64,000 nt of DNA from an uncultured Microbacteriaceae bacterium (GCA_937124545.1 CAKZKU010000020.1:1-64000), one strand, 5' to 3'. Shown: positions 43,501-53,399, counted from the stretch's first letter. A program made the numbers and translations. The notes: a model not told the origin generated them from the sequence alone.

Positions 43501-45023
43501 TAGGCGTCCACCATCTTCTCTCCGGCTGCCAGGGACATGACGTTTTTCTCGTTGGCCTCTCCCGCGGGGAGGGTGCCCATAATCAAGCCATCGCGGACAA
43601 CGTGAATAACGTCGGAAAGCTCTAACAACTCGGGGAGGTCAGAGCTCACCACCAATACCGCGGTTCCTTGGTCGGCGAGGTCTCGCACGAGACGGTGGAT
43701 TTCCGCTTTCGCTCCCACGTCAACTCCACGAGTGGGCTCATCCAAGACGATGAAATCTGGACGTCGACCCAGCCACTTCGCGATCACAATTTTCTGCTGG
43801 TTACCACCGGAATACTGACCCGCTTCACGCGTGATGATCGGAGGACGCAACCCGACGACTTCTGCGAGGTTCTGCGCAAATTTCACAATTTTTCCCCGCA
43901 ACTGAACGGTGCCGCGGGAGAGCTCTGCTCGATTAGTCAAGGTGATGTTGTCGGCGACGTTCATCGTGAGGGCGAGACCGTCGGTACGCCGCTCTTCTGG
44001 CACGTACGCCACGCCGTTGCGAATCGCAGACTGGTACGTCGTGATGGTTGCACTCTTACCCTTGCGCGTAATCGTCACATGTCCACCAGTCCGGTTATCA
44101 GCACCGATAATCGCCCGAACCAACTCTGTTCGACCAGCACCCACGAGGCCGCCGAGCCCTACGATTTCTCCCTCGCGAACCGTGAGGTCGATGCCGTTGA
44201 CACCGGGAGCTCTGATTCCCTGGGCGTCGAGAACGACCTCACCGGGGTTTGCCGTGCGCCGCGACTGCAGGTCAGCTTTTAGCTCGCGACCCACCATTTG
44301 GTCGACGACACTCTCAGGAGTCGTGTCCGCCAGAGTGGAATTGAAGACCTGTTTGCCATCGCGCAGGATTGTCACGGTGTTTCCGATTTTGAAGACCTCG
44401 GGAATACGGTGCGAGATATAGATGATGGCCATTCCCGCAGAGGCGAGGCGCTGAAGCATCTCGAGGAGGTAGTCAGTTTCGGCGGGAGTCAGCGTCGCGG
44501 TGGGCTCGTCGAGGATAAGCACTTGTGGCTCACGCGCCACTGCGCGGGCAATTTCGACAAACTGACGCAGGGCCACGGAAAGTCGAGAAATGCGTTCATT
44601 GAGATCGACGGACACACCAATTTCGTCGAGAGCCTTTTGCGCGATGGCGTTAAGGGCCTTGCTATTGGTGAAGCCCAGGCGAGTGGGGGCATATCCGAGC
44701 ATGATGTTTTCAGCGACGGTCATTTCAGGCACGAGGCTGAGCTCTTGGTGAACAAGAGCAATACCGGCGTCGATGGAGCTCTTCGCCCCTTTCTCCAACA
44801 CGCGACCCTCGACCCGAACCTCTCCAGCATCCTGAGGAATCACTCCGGCCATCACACGCATCAGCGTGGACTTGCCAGCACCGTTCTCGCCCACAACTGC
44901 GTGAATCTCACCGCGCCTGACAGAAAGCGACACATCGTCTACCGCGGTGGCGCCGCCAAAACGCTTGGTAATCGAGTCAGCTTCAAGAACAACGTCTCCC
45001 AGAGTGTGGCTCGATGGGGTCAT
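43500..45023 (-). CDS. ABC transporter ATPase, RbsA/MglA type with two ATP-binding domains
   Basis: 507 residues with two nucleotide-binding domains. The first has Walker A GENGAGKSTLM, signature LSVALRQFVEIARA and Walker B LILDEPTA. The second is degenerate at Walker A (LGGLVGAGRTELV) but has the signature YSGGNQQKIVIAKWL and Walker B IVLDEPTRG, as usual for sugar importers. It is the first gene of the four-gene importer operon. AAGGAG lies eight bases before the ATG. Confidence 0.95.
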   Translation of the reverse strand: MTPSSHTLGDVVLEADSITKRFGGATAVDDVSLSVRRGEIHAVVGENGAGKSTLMRVMAGVIPQDAGEVRVEGRVLEKGAKSSIDAGIALVHQELSLVPEMTVAENIMLGYAPTRLGFTNSKALNAIAQKALDEIGVSVDLNERISRLSVALRQFVEIARAVAREPQVLILDEPTATLTPAETDYLLEMLQRLASAGMAIIYISHRIPEVFKIGNTVTILRDGKQVFNSTLADTTPESVVDQMVGRELKADLQSRRTANPGEVVLDAQGIRAPGVNGIDLTVREGEIVGLGGLVGAGRTELVRAIIGADNRTGGHVTITRKGKSATITTYQSAIRNGVAYVPEERRTDGLALTMNVADNITLTNRAELSRGTVQLRGKIVKFAQNLAEVVGLRPPIITREAGQYSGGNQQKIVIAKWLGRRPDFIVLDEPTRGVDVGAKAEIHRLVRDLADQGTAVLVVSSDLPELLELSDVIHVVRDGLIMGTLPAGEANEKNVMSLAAGEKMVDA

Positions 45024-45048
45024 AGCTGCGGCTCCTTCGCCTTATCTC

Positions 45049-45090
45049 GTGTGCACAAGCACACCACGACTGTAGCGCAAGTGTAAACAC
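45049..45090. promoter_or_regulatory. Two inverted repeats in the ABC operon promoter region
   Basis: GTGTGC-ACAA-GCACAC (45049-45064) and the palindrome GTGTAAACAC (45081-45090) lie 26-67 bases upstream of the ATPase start. They share the GTGT...ACAC outer bases and sit about two helical turns apart, as expected for operator sites. The XRE-cupin regulator encoded next upstream is a candidate binder. Confidence 0.45.
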
Positions 45091-45153
45091 AGACATAACA
45101 CCGAGGGCAACTTGGCCACGGGAGTGACCAAAATGTTATCTAAGGCAGAACGC

Positions 45154-45843
45154 CTATGGAGTGAGGTGGTGGTGAGACGCCGAATCAGTGCCCGGGAAAT
45201 CTGATTCCATTTCCTGGGCGACAGAGTCCCACACAAACCACACGGCCTTAACTTCCTCGCCGGTCTGATTCCAAAAACGGTGCGGAATGCTGGAGTCGAA
45301 GGAAATGGAATCCCCCACCCCCATTTCTGCCCGACCAAAGCCGACCTGAACGCTCAGTGTGCCCTGGGTGATGATGCCGTACTCGCGACCAATGTGGCGA
45401 ATGAAGTCTTCCGGCGGGGCGGCCCCGGGAGAAGGGCCATAAATAACTTCGATGAACTCGGCGCCTACCTCGGGTTTGGCGGTCAGCCTCTCCCAGCGAG
45501 GGCCGGATTGCAACTGCATGGCGGGGCGGGATCCTTGACGGAGCACAATGCCGGCTTCGTCGAGAGGTCCAGCCTGCGCGGTCGCAGCCACCTCGTCCTC
45601 TACCCGGGGAGGGCGAGCTTCTTCCACAGCATCCTCGAACAAAGAATCCATCGAGATGCCCAAAATGCTCACGACGTTGTAGAGGGCCCGCACACTAAAC
45701 GAGGCAAGCCCACGCTCGACCTGGGAAACGTGGCTCGCGGACACGTCGATTTGACGCGACAGTTCTCGGACACTCATACCGGCGGCATCGCGAGCCTGTC
45801 GGATACGCTCCCCGACTGTTTCCCATTCCGCTTCGGTATTCAT
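45154..45843 (-). CDS. XRE family transcriptional regulator with C-terminal cupin
   Basis: 229 residues from the ATG at 45843 (GAGAG nine bases upstream; an in-frame ATG at 45852 has no spacing for it). The N-terminal helix-turn-helix (about 8-65) has MSVRELSRQIDVSASHVSQVERGLASFSVRAL. The C-terminal 80 residues form a cupin with GREYGIITQGTLSVQVG and DSSIPHRFWNQT, the type that senses small ligands. It lies upstream of the importer operon in the same orientation and probably controls it. Confidence 0.88.
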   Translation of the reverse strand: MNTEAEWETVGERIRQARDAAGMSVRELSRQIDVSASHVSQVERGLASFSVRALYNVVSILGISMDSLFEDAVEEARPPRVEDEVAATAQAGPLDEAGIVLRQGSRPAMQLQSGPRWERLTAKPEVGAEFIEVIYGPSPGAAPPEDFIRHIGREYGIITQGTLSVQVGFGRAEMGVGDSISFDSSIPHRFWNQTGEEVKAVWFVWDSVAQEMESDFPGTDSASHHHLTP

Positions 45844-45910
45844 GACGCCCATCTCTCGAATTCTGTGGTTACCGTACTACGAAACATGGGCAGTGCTCCT
45901 GGAGACAGGC

Positions 45911-46252
45911 CTAGTCGCTCGAAACGGAATCGGAAGCATCGACGCCCAACGCCTGTTTTGTGGGCTGTAACCACAGAACGATCAACACGATCGTGCCAAG
46001 GCCGGGCAGCAGTCCGATAAAGATGAGCCCCCACGGGAGACCAGCATCTCGAAGCCTGCGGACACCCGCAGCCAAATACGGCAGCAGGGTGGCAAAAAAC
46101 CAAACGCCCGACAGCGGATCGAAGAGGGCGCCGGCGACAAAGGAGCCCAGAACCAGGAACAGATTGAACCACCAGAACTCTGGTCGACCAGCGACCCCGG
46201 AAAAATCAGCGTATTTGCGGAATCCTGTTGCGATTGCGGTACCAAAAGTCAT
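45911..46252 (-). CDS. DUF805 membrane protein
   Basis: 113 residues with three or four hydrophobic segments and the DUF805 signatures: an opening FRKYADFSGVAGRPEFWWFNLF and the central RRLRDAGLPWGLIFIGLLPGLG. The function is unknown in all bacteria. AGGAAGAG precedes the ATG. It is the last gene of the block before the conserved methyltransferase-dapF region resumes. Confidence 0.85.
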   Translation of the reverse strand: MTFGTAIATGFRKYADFSGVAGRPEFWWFNLFLVLGSFVAGALFDPLSGVWFFATLLPYLAAGVRRLRDAGLPWGLIFIGLLPGLGTIVLIVLWLQPTKQALGVDASDSVSSD

Positions 46253-46307
46253 GTGTGTGAACTCTTCCTGTCATCCACAGCCTACCCGGCACTAGCTTTG
46301 CAACGAC

Positions 46308-46313
46308 TACGTT
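46308..46313 (+). promoter_or_regulatory. Probable -10 box of a leaderless promoter for the methyltransferase gene
   Basis: TACGTT, then six bases, then the GTG at 46320. There is no ribosome binding site. Confidence 0.45.
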
Positions 46314-46319
46314 GGTGGG

Positions 46320-46928
46320 GTGAGCGGCGACCACTACTTCTCGGACAACCCCGAGAGCACTCTCCGCCAGAGCGCCATAACTCTGACACTGCGGGGCCAC
46401 AACGTTGAGTTGAGCACCGCAAGCGGCACGTTTTCCCCAGGCTCTCTCGACACCGGGACCTCCCAATTACTGAAATGGGCACCAACCCCACCAGAGGGTG
46501 GTCGGTTCGTGGACTTAGGGTGTGGCTGGGGGGCACTGACCGTTGCTTTGGGCCTAGAAAGCCCTTCGGCGAGCGTGTGGGGCATCGATGTCAACGAGCG
46601 AGCGTTAGCGACAACTGCCGAAAACGCAGCCACACTGAAGCTCTCGAACGTCCACACGTGTCGCCCTGAGGACTACCCGGACGACGCCCCGATCGACCTT
46701 CTGTGGTCCAACCCGCCCATCCGGGTGGGCAAGGAGGCCCTCCACGAGATGTTGAAACTGTGGTTGGCACGGCTTGCGCCTGCGGGTGAAGCCTGGCTGG
46801 TCGTGGCCAAAAAACTTGGAGGTGACACGTTACAAGCATGGCTAAACGCTGGTCATGCTGGCGACTTCACCGCCGAGCGGACCGAGACATCAAAGGGTTA
46901 CCGCATCCTGCGGGTTCGCCGGAGCTAA
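46320..46928 (+). CDS. RsmC/RlmG-like class I methyltransferase
   Basis: 202 residues, a single SAM-binding Rossmann domain with [24 protein letters not shown] and the catalytic NPPI motif typical of enzymes that methylate nucleobase amino groups. It corresponds to the C-terminal half of RsmC/RlmG rRNA guanine-N2 methyltransferases, and actinobacteria commonly have this short form near dapF. The substrate rRNA position is inferred from family. Its stop overlaps the dapF stop by CTAA. Confidence 0.85.
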   Translation: MSGDHYFSDNPESTLRQSAITLTLRGHNVELSTASGTFSPGSLDTGTSQLLKWAPTPPEGGRFVDLGCGWGALTVALGLESPSASVWGIDVNERALATTAENAATLKLSNVHTCRPEDYPDDAPIDLLWSNPPIRVGKEALHEMLKLWLARLAPAGEAWLVVAKKLGGDTLQAWLNAGHAGDFTAERTETSKGYRILRVRRS

Positions 46929-47821
46929 ATCACCACGTCTGTCGTGTACACGAGGGTCGCGGGCCCTGACAGGCTGACGTGCTCGCCCTCTTCGGTGGGG
47001 AACATTCGCACCCCCAGTGAGCCTCCCGGCACCTCCACTTTCCAGTGATGCGGAGCGCCTTCTCCTGCCCAATGGCGTGTGGCGAGCGCCGCGGCCATCG
47101 CGCCGGTTCCACAAGAGAGGGTCTCGCCCACACCTCGTTCATGAACGCGCATCGCGATCATCCCGACACCATCAGCCACCAGAGGGTCGGCAGGCACGAC
47201 GAATTCAATATTTGCACCCTCCGATGCTGGCGGATTGAGTGTCGGTGGGACTGCCAACTCCAGGGCGGACAGCTCGTCGGAGGAGGCCAACGCCACCACC
47301 ACGTGGGGGTTGGGGCAGGTAATGGCAAGCGATGGCCGGGCAACGTCCAACCCTCGGGCCGTGACCGTATAGTCCGCTTCGGCGAGGCTCCAACGACCCA
47401 TATCTACCTGGTAGGAGCCCGGGCTACTGGAGGCAACCTCGACGACTCCAGCCCGCGTGGCGATCGGCAGCGTGCCACCCTCAGGAATGGTCGCAAGGCC
47501 TTCGGTCAACAGAAACTCAACGAATACACGGACGCCATTTCCGCACATCTCTGCGCGTGACCCGTCGGCATTTCGGTAATCCATAAACCAGTGTGCCTCT
47601 GGCTCCGCGTCGAGCAGGTGCGAAACCTCTGAAGCAGCCTCAGTGCGCACCGCTCGGATGACACCGTCGCCCCCCACACCGCGGTGTCGGTCAGCCAAAA
47701 ACGAAATCTGATCGCCAGTGAGTTCCACCTGGCCATCAGGATCAGAAAACAGCACGAAATCGTTTCCGGTTCCGTGGCCTTTGGTCACGGTCAGGGTTCG
47801 AGCTGGGGCGGGTGTGGTCAC
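46925..47821 (-). CDS. dapF: Diaminopimelate epimerase
   Basis: Converts LL- to meso-diaminopimelate for lysine and, in many bacteria, peptidoglycan. 298 residues with both catalytic cysteines: MCGNGVRVF in the N-terminal half and [11 protein letters not shown] in the C-terminal half. The opening [12 protein letters not shown] equivalent ([12 protein letters not shown]) is intact. GTG start, six bases after TAGGAT. Microbacteriaceae usually lack DAP in the cell wall, so the enzyme may serve only lysine synthesis. Confidence 0.95.
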   Translation of the reverse strand: MTTPAPARTLTVTKGHGTGNDFVLFSDPDGQVELTGDQISFLADRHRGVGGDGVIRAVRTEAASEVSHLLDAEPEAHWFMDYRNADGSRAEMCGNGVRVFVEFLLTEGLATIPEGGTLPIATRAGVVEVASSSPGSYQVDMGRWSLAEADYTVTARGLDVARPSLAITCPNPHVVVALASSDELSALELAVPPTLNPPASEGANIEFVVPADPLVADGVGMIAMRVHERGVGETLSCGTGAMAAALATRHWAGEGAPHHWKVEVPGGSLGVRMFPTEEGEHVSLSGPATLVYTTDVVI

Positions 47822-47827
47822 TGCCTC

Positions 47828-47833
47828 ATCCTA
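47828..47833 (-). promoter_or_regulatory. Probable -10 box of a leaderless promoter for dapF
   Basis: TAGGAT on the minus strand, six bases before the GTG. It lies inside the 3' end of miaA (stop at 47831). Confidence 0.45.
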
Positions 47834-48796
47834 CGGGCGCTCCCCCGCTACGAGAGCGCTCGCTGAGTCGATAAGTGCAGCATCGTCACTGTCAAACCAG
47901 GTTATGGACTCGTCACGGCGAAACCAGGAAACCTGCCTTCTTGCGTAGCGCCTCGTCAGGGCCTGGGTTGACTCCTGGGCCTCCGCGTCCGAGCTTTCGC
48001 CATCGATCACGGCGAGTGCCTGCTGGTACCCGATAGCGCGCGATGCGGTCACACCCTCGCGTAAACCGTGAGCAATCAGGCCCCTGGCTTCGTCCACGAG
48101 ACCGTCTTTCCACATCTGCTCAACGCGTTGGTCTAAGCGCTCCACCAAAAGTTCGCGGTCGGTGTGCAACCCGATAATGACCACACCGTCCTGCCACCGT
48201 CGACGCTCCGCGTCGAGCCCCGCGCCGAAGGGTTTGCCTGTCAAAGTCACCACTTCCAGAGCGCGAATCAGCCGACGGGAGTTGCGGGAATCGATGGCCA
48301 CGGCGGCGAGCGGGTCGTGTGTCGCCAGCTCTCTCACCAAAGCCTCTCGCCCCTCACTCTCCAGCCGCTTCTCCAGCTCGTCCCTCAGTGCAGGGTCGGT
48401 GCCGGGAAATTCGAATTCATAGAGCACAGAGGACACATAAAGCCCCGATCCGCCGACCAGAATGGGAATAGTGCCGCGAGCCTGGAGTTCGACGATCTTC
48501 GCGCGAGCCATGGCCTGGTAATCCGCAACGCTAGCCTCTCGGCTTACCTCCCACACATCCAGCAGGTGGTGCTCAATGCCGCCTCGCTCACCTTCAGTAG
48601 CCTTTGCGGTCCCGATGTCCATACCCCGGTAGAGCTGCATTGCATCTGCGTTAACGATCTCCGCGGAGAGACCATGAGCCTCAAGCCGCTGCGCAAGACG
48701 CACAGCACAGCCAGTTTTGCCAGTCCCGGTCGCCCCCACCACCGCCACTAGTGGTGGCACGTGCGCAACCTCGGGCAGGTTTGCGGCGGAGCTCAC
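47831..48796 (-). CDS. miaA: tRNA dimethylallyltransferase
   Basis: Adds an isopentenyl group to A37 of tRNAs reading UNN codons. 321 residues with the P-loop [17 protein letters not shown], the [16 protein letters not shown] motif, HHLLDV and [13 protein letters not shown]. It overlaps miaB by four bases and is co-transcribed; MiaB modifies the same base further. Confidence 0.95.
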   Translation of the reverse strand: MSSAANLPEVAHVPPLVAVVGATGTGKTGCAVRLAQRLEAHGLSAEIVNADAMQLYRGMDIGTAKATEGERGGIEHHLLDVWEVSREASVADYQAMARAKIVELQARGTIPILVGGSGLYVSSVLYEFEFPGTDPALRDELEKRLESEGREALVRELATHDPLAAVAIDSRNSRRLIRALEVVTLTGKPFGAGLDAERRRWQDGVVIIGLHTDRELLVERLDQRVEQMWKDGLVDEARGLIAHGLREGVTASRAIGYQQALAVIDGESSDAEAQESTQALTRRYARRQVSWFRRDESITWFDSDDAALIDSASALVAGERP

Positions 48797-50343
48797 GGGT
48801 TAATCGACGAGGTTTTGAGAGTGGGCATTCCGAGGCTTACCCCCACTGGCCCACCACCGGCCACGGGGGCGCCACAGCTTTCCGCCTGCCAACGATCCCA
48901 GGCATCACCCGCGCGGGTTCGCCGGAGGGAAAACGTTTCCGCGGGTCCATCTGCCAGCAGGAAGTAGGGCTTAGCCTCGGTAACCACCGAGGTCACAACG
49001 TCTCCGGGCCGGGGCTCTTCAGCACCGTCTGGGAGCGCAAAGTGAACCAAACGTCCATCTCGTGCGCGACCAGAGAGCCGATCCGTGGCATGCCCTTTAC
49101 GGCCGGTGCTCTCGGTCACAAGAACCTCCACGGTGCTACCGACCAATCCTTTGTTCAGTTCCCACGACATCGCGTCTTGTGCCGCCATCAGGCGCTCAAA
49201 ACGCTCCTGGACGACCTCTTTGGGGATTTGGTCCGGCATGGTCGCTGCGGGAGTGCCCGGCCGGATCGAATACTGGAAGGTGTACGCCTGTGCGAACCGA
49301 GCTTCAGCAACCATGTCGAGCGTGTCTTGAAAGTCCGATTCAGTCTCACCGGGGAAACCCACGATGATGTCCGTCGTGATGGCAGCCTCCGGGATAGCTG
49401 CCCGCACACGCTCCACAATTCCCAGAAACTTATCCCGGCGGTAGCTCCGGCGCATGGACTTCAATATGGCGTTCGATCCCGACTGGAGAGGCATGTGAAG
49501 TTGTGGCATGACTACGTCGGTTTCGGCCATCGCGTCGATGACATCATCGGTAAAGGCGGCCGGGTGGGGGCTGGTGAAGCGCACGCGCTCCAAGCCCTCG
49601 ATCGTGGCACTCGCCCGCAAAAGCTTCCCAAAGGCAAGCCGATCACCAAACTCAACACCATACGTGTTGACGTTTTGACCCAAATAGGTGATTTCGATTG
49701 CGCCGTCGTCCACGAGGGCTTTCGCCTCGTGGAGGACATCCCCCGGACGGCGGTCCTTTTCCTTGCCGCGCAGGCTCGGCACAATGCAAAACGTGCACGA
49801 GTTGTTGCAGCCCACCGAAATCGACACGAGCCCCGCGTAACTGGAATCCCTCTTTGAGGGCAAGGCGGAGGGAAAGGTCTCGAGGGCCTCAAGTATCTCG
49901 ACAGCGGCTTCCTGATTGTGTCGGGACCGCTCGAGCAACACCGGCAAAGCGCCCATGTTGTGGGTTCCAAACACCACATCGACGTAGGGGGCGCGCTCGA
50001 CAATCCCCGCCTGATCTTTTTGCGCCAAACAGCCGCCCACGGCAATTTGCATACCGGGCTTTTCGCGTTTTATAGACGCGAGATGACCCAAAGTTCCATA
50101 CAGCCGGTTATCCGCGTTCTCCCGGACCGCGCACGTGTTAATCACCACGACGTCGGCAACGGTGTCCGGGTCCGCCACGGTGTATCCGGCTGACTCGAGA
50201 GAGCCCGACATCCGCTCGGAATCGTGGACATTCATCTGACACCCGAAAGTACGAACCTCGTAGGTTCGCTGGTGTTGCTGATCGAGCGCAGCAATATCGC
50301 TGGCGAACTCCGCCCGTGTTTGGGCCTCCTCAGCGATGGTCAT
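48793..50343 (-). CDS. miaB: tRNA-2-methylthio-N6-dimethylallyladenosine synthase
   Basis: A radical SAM methylthiotransferase of 516 residues. The N-terminal UPF0004 domain binds one FeS cluster (Cys in [28 protein letters not shown]). The radical SAM domain has the CxxxCxxC motif ([10 protein letters not shown] preceded by GCN), and a TRAM domain ends the protein. It starts with ATG at 50343, six bases after TAGACT, with no ribosome site. Confidence 0.95.
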   Translation of the reverse strand: MTIAEEAQTRAEFASDIAALDQQHQRTYEVRTFGCQMNVHDSERMSGSLESAGYTVADPDTVADVVVINTCAVRENADNRLYGTLGHLASIKREKPGMQIAVGGCLAQKDQAGIVERAPYVDVVFGTHNMGALPVLLERSRHNQEAAVEILEALETFPSALPSKRDSSYAGLVSISVGCNNSCTFCIVPSLRGKEKDRRPGDVLHEAKALVDDGAIEITYLGQNVNTYGVEFGDRLAFGKLLRASATIEGLERVRFTSPHPAAFTDDVIDAMAETDVVMPQLHMPLQSGSNAILKSMRRSYRRDKFLGIVERVRAAIPEAAITTDIIVGFPGETESDFQDTLDMVAEARFAQAYTFQYSIRPGTPAATMPDQIPKEVVQERFERLMAAQDAMSWELNKGLVGSTVEVLVTESTGRKGHATDRLSGRARDGRLVHFALPDGAEEPRPGDVVTSVVTEAKPYFLLADGPAETFSLRRTRAGDAWDRWQAESCGAPVAGGGPVGVSLGMPTLKTSSINP

Positions 50344-50349
50344 CCCCTC

Positions 50350-50355
50350 AGTCTA
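50350..50355 (-). promoter_or_regulatory. Probable -10 box of a leaderless promoter for miaB
   Basis: TAGACT on the minus strand, six bases before the ATG at 50343. It is the same hexamer and spacing as before map and the RDD gene. Confidence 0.5.
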
Positions 50356-50435
50356 AACAGTGGCGCCTAATGCCTCCAGGGACGAGGGTGCCCGCCCTAC
50401 ACTGGGGGGAATTGCCCCCTAATTCCAGGAGCATC

Positions 50436-51425
50436 ATGGCGGAGCACCCCGGTACTAGCGCTCCCGCCCGCGCCTTTTTCGAAAAAGTGGACCGGCAAGG
50501 AACATCTCTGCGCGCGTATGGCGAATCGCGCTCGGGGGATGTTGTGTTCTCCCAAGGAGACCCCTCCCTGCCGCTGGCGCTGACAGGGATCACCCAGGTA
50601 TTCCTCCTGGCGATGGTCTTGCGAGACATTGACCGAGGCGCAATCAGCCGGGACACCCTGATTAGCGATGTCTTGCCCTCGACCTACGCTCACGGACTCT
50701 GTGTGGTGAAGGGATCGGATTACACCGAGTCGATCACAGTGGGGCAGCTTTTGGCCGGCAGCTCGGGAATCCCTGATTTTTTTGATCCCCCAGCCAAAGG
50801 CATTCGACCATTACGCGCACAACTTGAGGAGACCGACCGGTCCTGGTCACTCCCGGAAGCCCTAGAACTTGCTCGCCACTATCCCGGTGTTTTTGTTCCC
50901 GGCACCCGAAAGGGACACCACTCGACCACCAATCAAATTCTCATGGGCGAGCTACTTCACGAAACGACGGGAATGGGTCTACCGGCCCTGCTCGAGTTGC
51001 GGGTAACCAAGGCCTTGGGTCTCAACTCCACCTATTTTTTTTCCCAAGAACACCACAGCACGTTTTTTACCCTTGCCCCCATTCACCACAAAGAGACGAT
51101 CGTGCACATTCCGCGAGCGCTCAGCAGCCTGGGTGCGGCAGGCGGGATTGTCTCGACGCCACGGGAGACCGTGCGCTTTCTCCACGCGCTGCGAACAGGG
51201 GCTGTATTCAACTCAGACTGGTGGGACGCCATTCAGGCGGACCCTACAAGCTTTGGCTTCAGTCCTGGCGGACGAGCAAAGAGCCTGGTGTCCATATCGG
51301 GCATTTCGGGCGTGAGCGCTGGGTTTGACACCAGGTCGCACCACGCTGCGGTTGTGGCAACCAACCAGTGGGGTGGGGCTGAGTCGGCCAGCACATACCT
51401 GCGAACAGCGCTGGGCTTAGTGTGA
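50436..51425 (+). CDS. Serine-hydrolase (beta-lactamase-fold) protein lacking catalytic motifs
   Basis: 329 residues from the ATG at 50436, four bases after AGGAG. Overall layout is that of class C beta-lactamase / DD-peptidase-like hydrolases: the DRGAISRDTLISDVLPS, TVGQLLAGSSGIPDF and PGTRKG...GELLHETTG segments are recognisable. The SxxK nucleophile motif reads GITQ (LTGITQVFLLA), and the Tyr-x-Asn motif reads HSTTN, so Ser, Lys and Tyr all appear replaced. No signal peptide is seen, so it is probably cytosolic. It is likely a non-catalytic or repurposed protein. It overlaps recX convergently by nine bases. Confidence 0.7.
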   Translation: MAEHPGTSAPARAFFEKVDRQGTSLRAYGESRSGDVVFSQGDPSLPLALTGITQVFLLAMVLRDIDRGAISRDTLISDVLPSTYAHGLCVVKGSDYTESITVGQLLAGSSGIPDFFDPPAKGIRPLRAQLEETDRSWSLPEALELARHYPGVFVPGTRKGHHSTTNQILMGELLHETTGMGLPALLELRVTKALGLNSTYFFSQEHHSTFFTLAPIHHKETIVHIPRALSSLGAAGGIVSTPRETVRFLHALRTGAVFNSDWWDAIQADPTSFGFSPGGRAKSLVSISGISGVSAGFDTRSHHAAVVATNQWGGAESASTYLRTALGLV

Positions 51426-52103
51426 GGACAAAACCCGATCGATGGTGGTGAAAACCTCCGAGGACGAGAAGCCTTTTCGTTGCAAATAGCCCGCGAGACG
51501 TCGTTTCGTGGTCACCGGATCGAGGTCTCCCATTTTGCGCAATCGCTCCCTGGCCAAATCATCTAACTTCGATGCCTCCACTTCGCCATCAAGCTCTGCC
51601 AAAGCAGCTTCCACGCTGGTCGGGTCCAATTTGCGCTGCCGCAGTTTCTGAGCCACCACGGGTTTCGCCATTCCCCGCCTATTCGCATAGCGATCCACCA
51701 GTTCGCGGGCCAGAGCATCATCGTCTATGAGGCCCTGTCTGGTGAGCTCCTCCAGCTCTAGCTCCACAACCTCGGAGGGCAGCTCACGCTGCTCGAGTCG
51801 TTGCTTCACTTCGAAGCGGGACATGTCTCGCCCGGCCAGAGCATGAAGGGAGACATTGTGGGCACGCTTGACCACCTTCGCTGAGGCTTCAGGAGCCTCT
51901 TCTCGGCCGCTGGGTGTCTCAGGGGTCACCATCGCCGCACTGAGTGTGGCGAGCGCTTCCTTCGAGGCATCGGGAATCGACGGAAGGGGCTGAATCGGAG
52001 CGGTTGCTTCACTTTCTTGGACCTGAACTGGAGCACTCACGCGGTGCAGGGGAAACGGAATAATGGTGGCTTCTTCCGCCCCCTGCTCCGCGTGAGGTTC
52101 CAT
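51417..52103 (-). CDS. recX: Regulatory protein RecX
   Basis: 228 residues. The C-terminal 150 form the RecX three-helix repeats (RDMSRFEVKQRLEQRELP, GLIDDDALARELVDRYANRRGMAKPVVAQKL, RRLAGYLQRKGF). The N-terminal 75 residues are an acidic, low-complexity extension not part of the fold. RecX binds the RecA filament and limits its activity. The gene starts two bases after recA and is co-transcribed with it. Confidence 0.92.
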   Translation of the reverse strand: MEPHAEQGAEEATIIPFPLHRVSAPVQVQESEATAPIQPLPSIPDASKEALATLSAAMVTPETPSGREEAPEASAKVVKRAHNVSLHALAGRDMSRFEVKQRLEQRELPSEVVELELEELTRQGLIDDDALARELVDRYANRRGMAKPVVAQKLRQRKLDPTSVEAALAELDGEVEASKLDDLARERLRKMGDLDPVTTKRRLAGYLQRKGFSSSEVFTTIDRVLSSH

Positions 52104-52105
52104 GC

Positions 52106-53197
52106 TTAGGCTCCCTGAGCTTTCCGCTCGGTGAGTTTCTCTTCGAGCGACTCAACAGCTGCTGGGGGCGCTTCTTCCTCCAGGGGTTCTACCGCCTGGA
52201 CTTTGCCCACACCCAGGGCGCTGAGGATCTTGCGCTCAATTTCGTTGGCCGTCTCGGCGTTTTGAATCAAATACTTACGGGCGTTTTCTTTACCCTGACC
52301 CAGTTGGTCACCGTCGTAGGTGTACCAGGCGCCCGACTTCTTCACGATGTCGTGCTCGACACCGAAGTCGATGAGGCTTCCCTCTCGAGAAATACCGGTG
52401 CCGTAGAGAATGTCGAACTCAGCCTGCTTGAACGGCGGAGCCATCTTGTTCTTGACAACTTTCACGCGGGTTCGGTTACCCACGGCATCCGTGCCCTCTT
52501 TGAGGGTTTCAATCCGACGAATGTCGAGCCGGACGGAGGCGTAGAACTTGAGTGCTTTTCCGCCCGATGTTGTCTCGGGGCTTCCAAAGAACACACCAAT
52601 TTTTTCTCGCAACTGATTGATGAAAATCATGGTGGTGCCGGTTTGGTTCAAACCACCCGTCAGCTTGCGCAACGCCTGAGACATCAAACGTGCCTGCAGA
52701 CCGACGTGGGTGTCCCCCATGTCGCCCTCAATTTCAGCTCGGGGCACCAGAGCAGCCACAGAGTCAATCACCACGAGGTCGACGGAGCCCGAGCGCACCA
52801 ACATGTCGGCAATTTCGAGTGCCTGCTCGCCGGTGTCGGGCTGAGACACGAGCAGTTGGTCGATGTCGACACCGAGTGCCTTTGCGTATTCGGGGTCCAG
52901 CGCGTGTTCCGCGTCCACAAAAGCGGCAATACCGCCATTGGCTTGGGTGTTGGCAATCGCGTGGAGGGTGAGTGTGGTTTTACCCGAGGACTCGGGGCCA
53001 TAAATCTCGATGATGCGGCCGCGAGGCAGTCCGCCGACGCCGAGTGCTACATCGAGAGCTATCGAACCGGTGGGAATAACAGGAACGGGTGGCCGCTCGT
53101 CAGAGCCGAGTCGCATGACCGACCCTTTTCCAAACTGGCGATCGATTTGCGCGAGAGCTGCCTCAAGGGCTTTTTCGCGGTCTGTGGCTGTGGTCAT
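52106..53197 (-). CDS. recA: Recombinase A
   Basis: 363 residues, the central recombination and SOS protein. Walker [11 protein letters not shown], Walker [13 protein letters not shown], the loop 2 region [28 protein letters not shown] and the C-terminal acidic tail are present. No intein is present, unlike some actinobacterial RecA. CAGGAG precedes the ATG. The likely promoter, overlapped by a LexA box, is about 190 bases upstream (53387-53415), leaving a long leader. Confidence 0.97.
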   Translation of the reverse strand: MTTATDREKALEAALAQIDRQFGKGSVMRLGSDERPPVPVIPTGSIALDVALGVGGLPRGRIIEIYGPESSGKTTLTLHAIANTQANGGIAAFVDAEHALDPEYAKALGVDIDQLLVSQPDTGEQALEIADMLVRSGSVDLVVIDSVAALVPRAEIEGDMGDTHVGLQARLMSQALRKLTGGLNQTGTTMIFINQLREKIGVFFGSPETTSGGKALKFYASVRLDIRRIETLKEGTDAVGNRTRVKVVKNKMAPPFKQAEFDILYGTGISREGSLIDFGVEHDIVKKSGAWYTYDGDQLGQGKENARKYLIQNAETANEIERKILSALGVGKVQAVEPLEEEAPPAAVESLEEKLTERKAQGA

Positions 53198-53386
53198 GTG
53201 ATGCTCCTGTTTCTCTTCGTGTTCGGCTGCCTATCGGCTGTCGTCCCCCACCCACCCCGTAAGGCGGATGGAATCTCGACAAGGCGTAAGAGTCGAGAGT
53301 TGGCCCTAACCTAAAGTCGACACCCGACACAGGCTGTGTGGGTGGCCACTTTGGGGATAGAAACCCGCTTTCGCTCTCTGTGGACG

Positions 53387-53392
53387 ACCCTA
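53387..53392 (-). promoter_or_regulatory. Probable -10 box of the recA promoter
   Basis: TAGGGT on the minus strand, 17 bases from TCGAAT (53410-53415) as -35. It predicts a start near 53380 and a leader of about 180 bases that contains a hairpin (ACACAG-G-CTGTGT near 53330). Confidence 0.55.
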
Positions 53393-53399
53393 GCGCCAT

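Noticed and set aside
27451-46319. Catabolic block as an integrative mobile element
   Set aside because: No integrase, transposase, tRNA end or direct repeats were seen at either edge.
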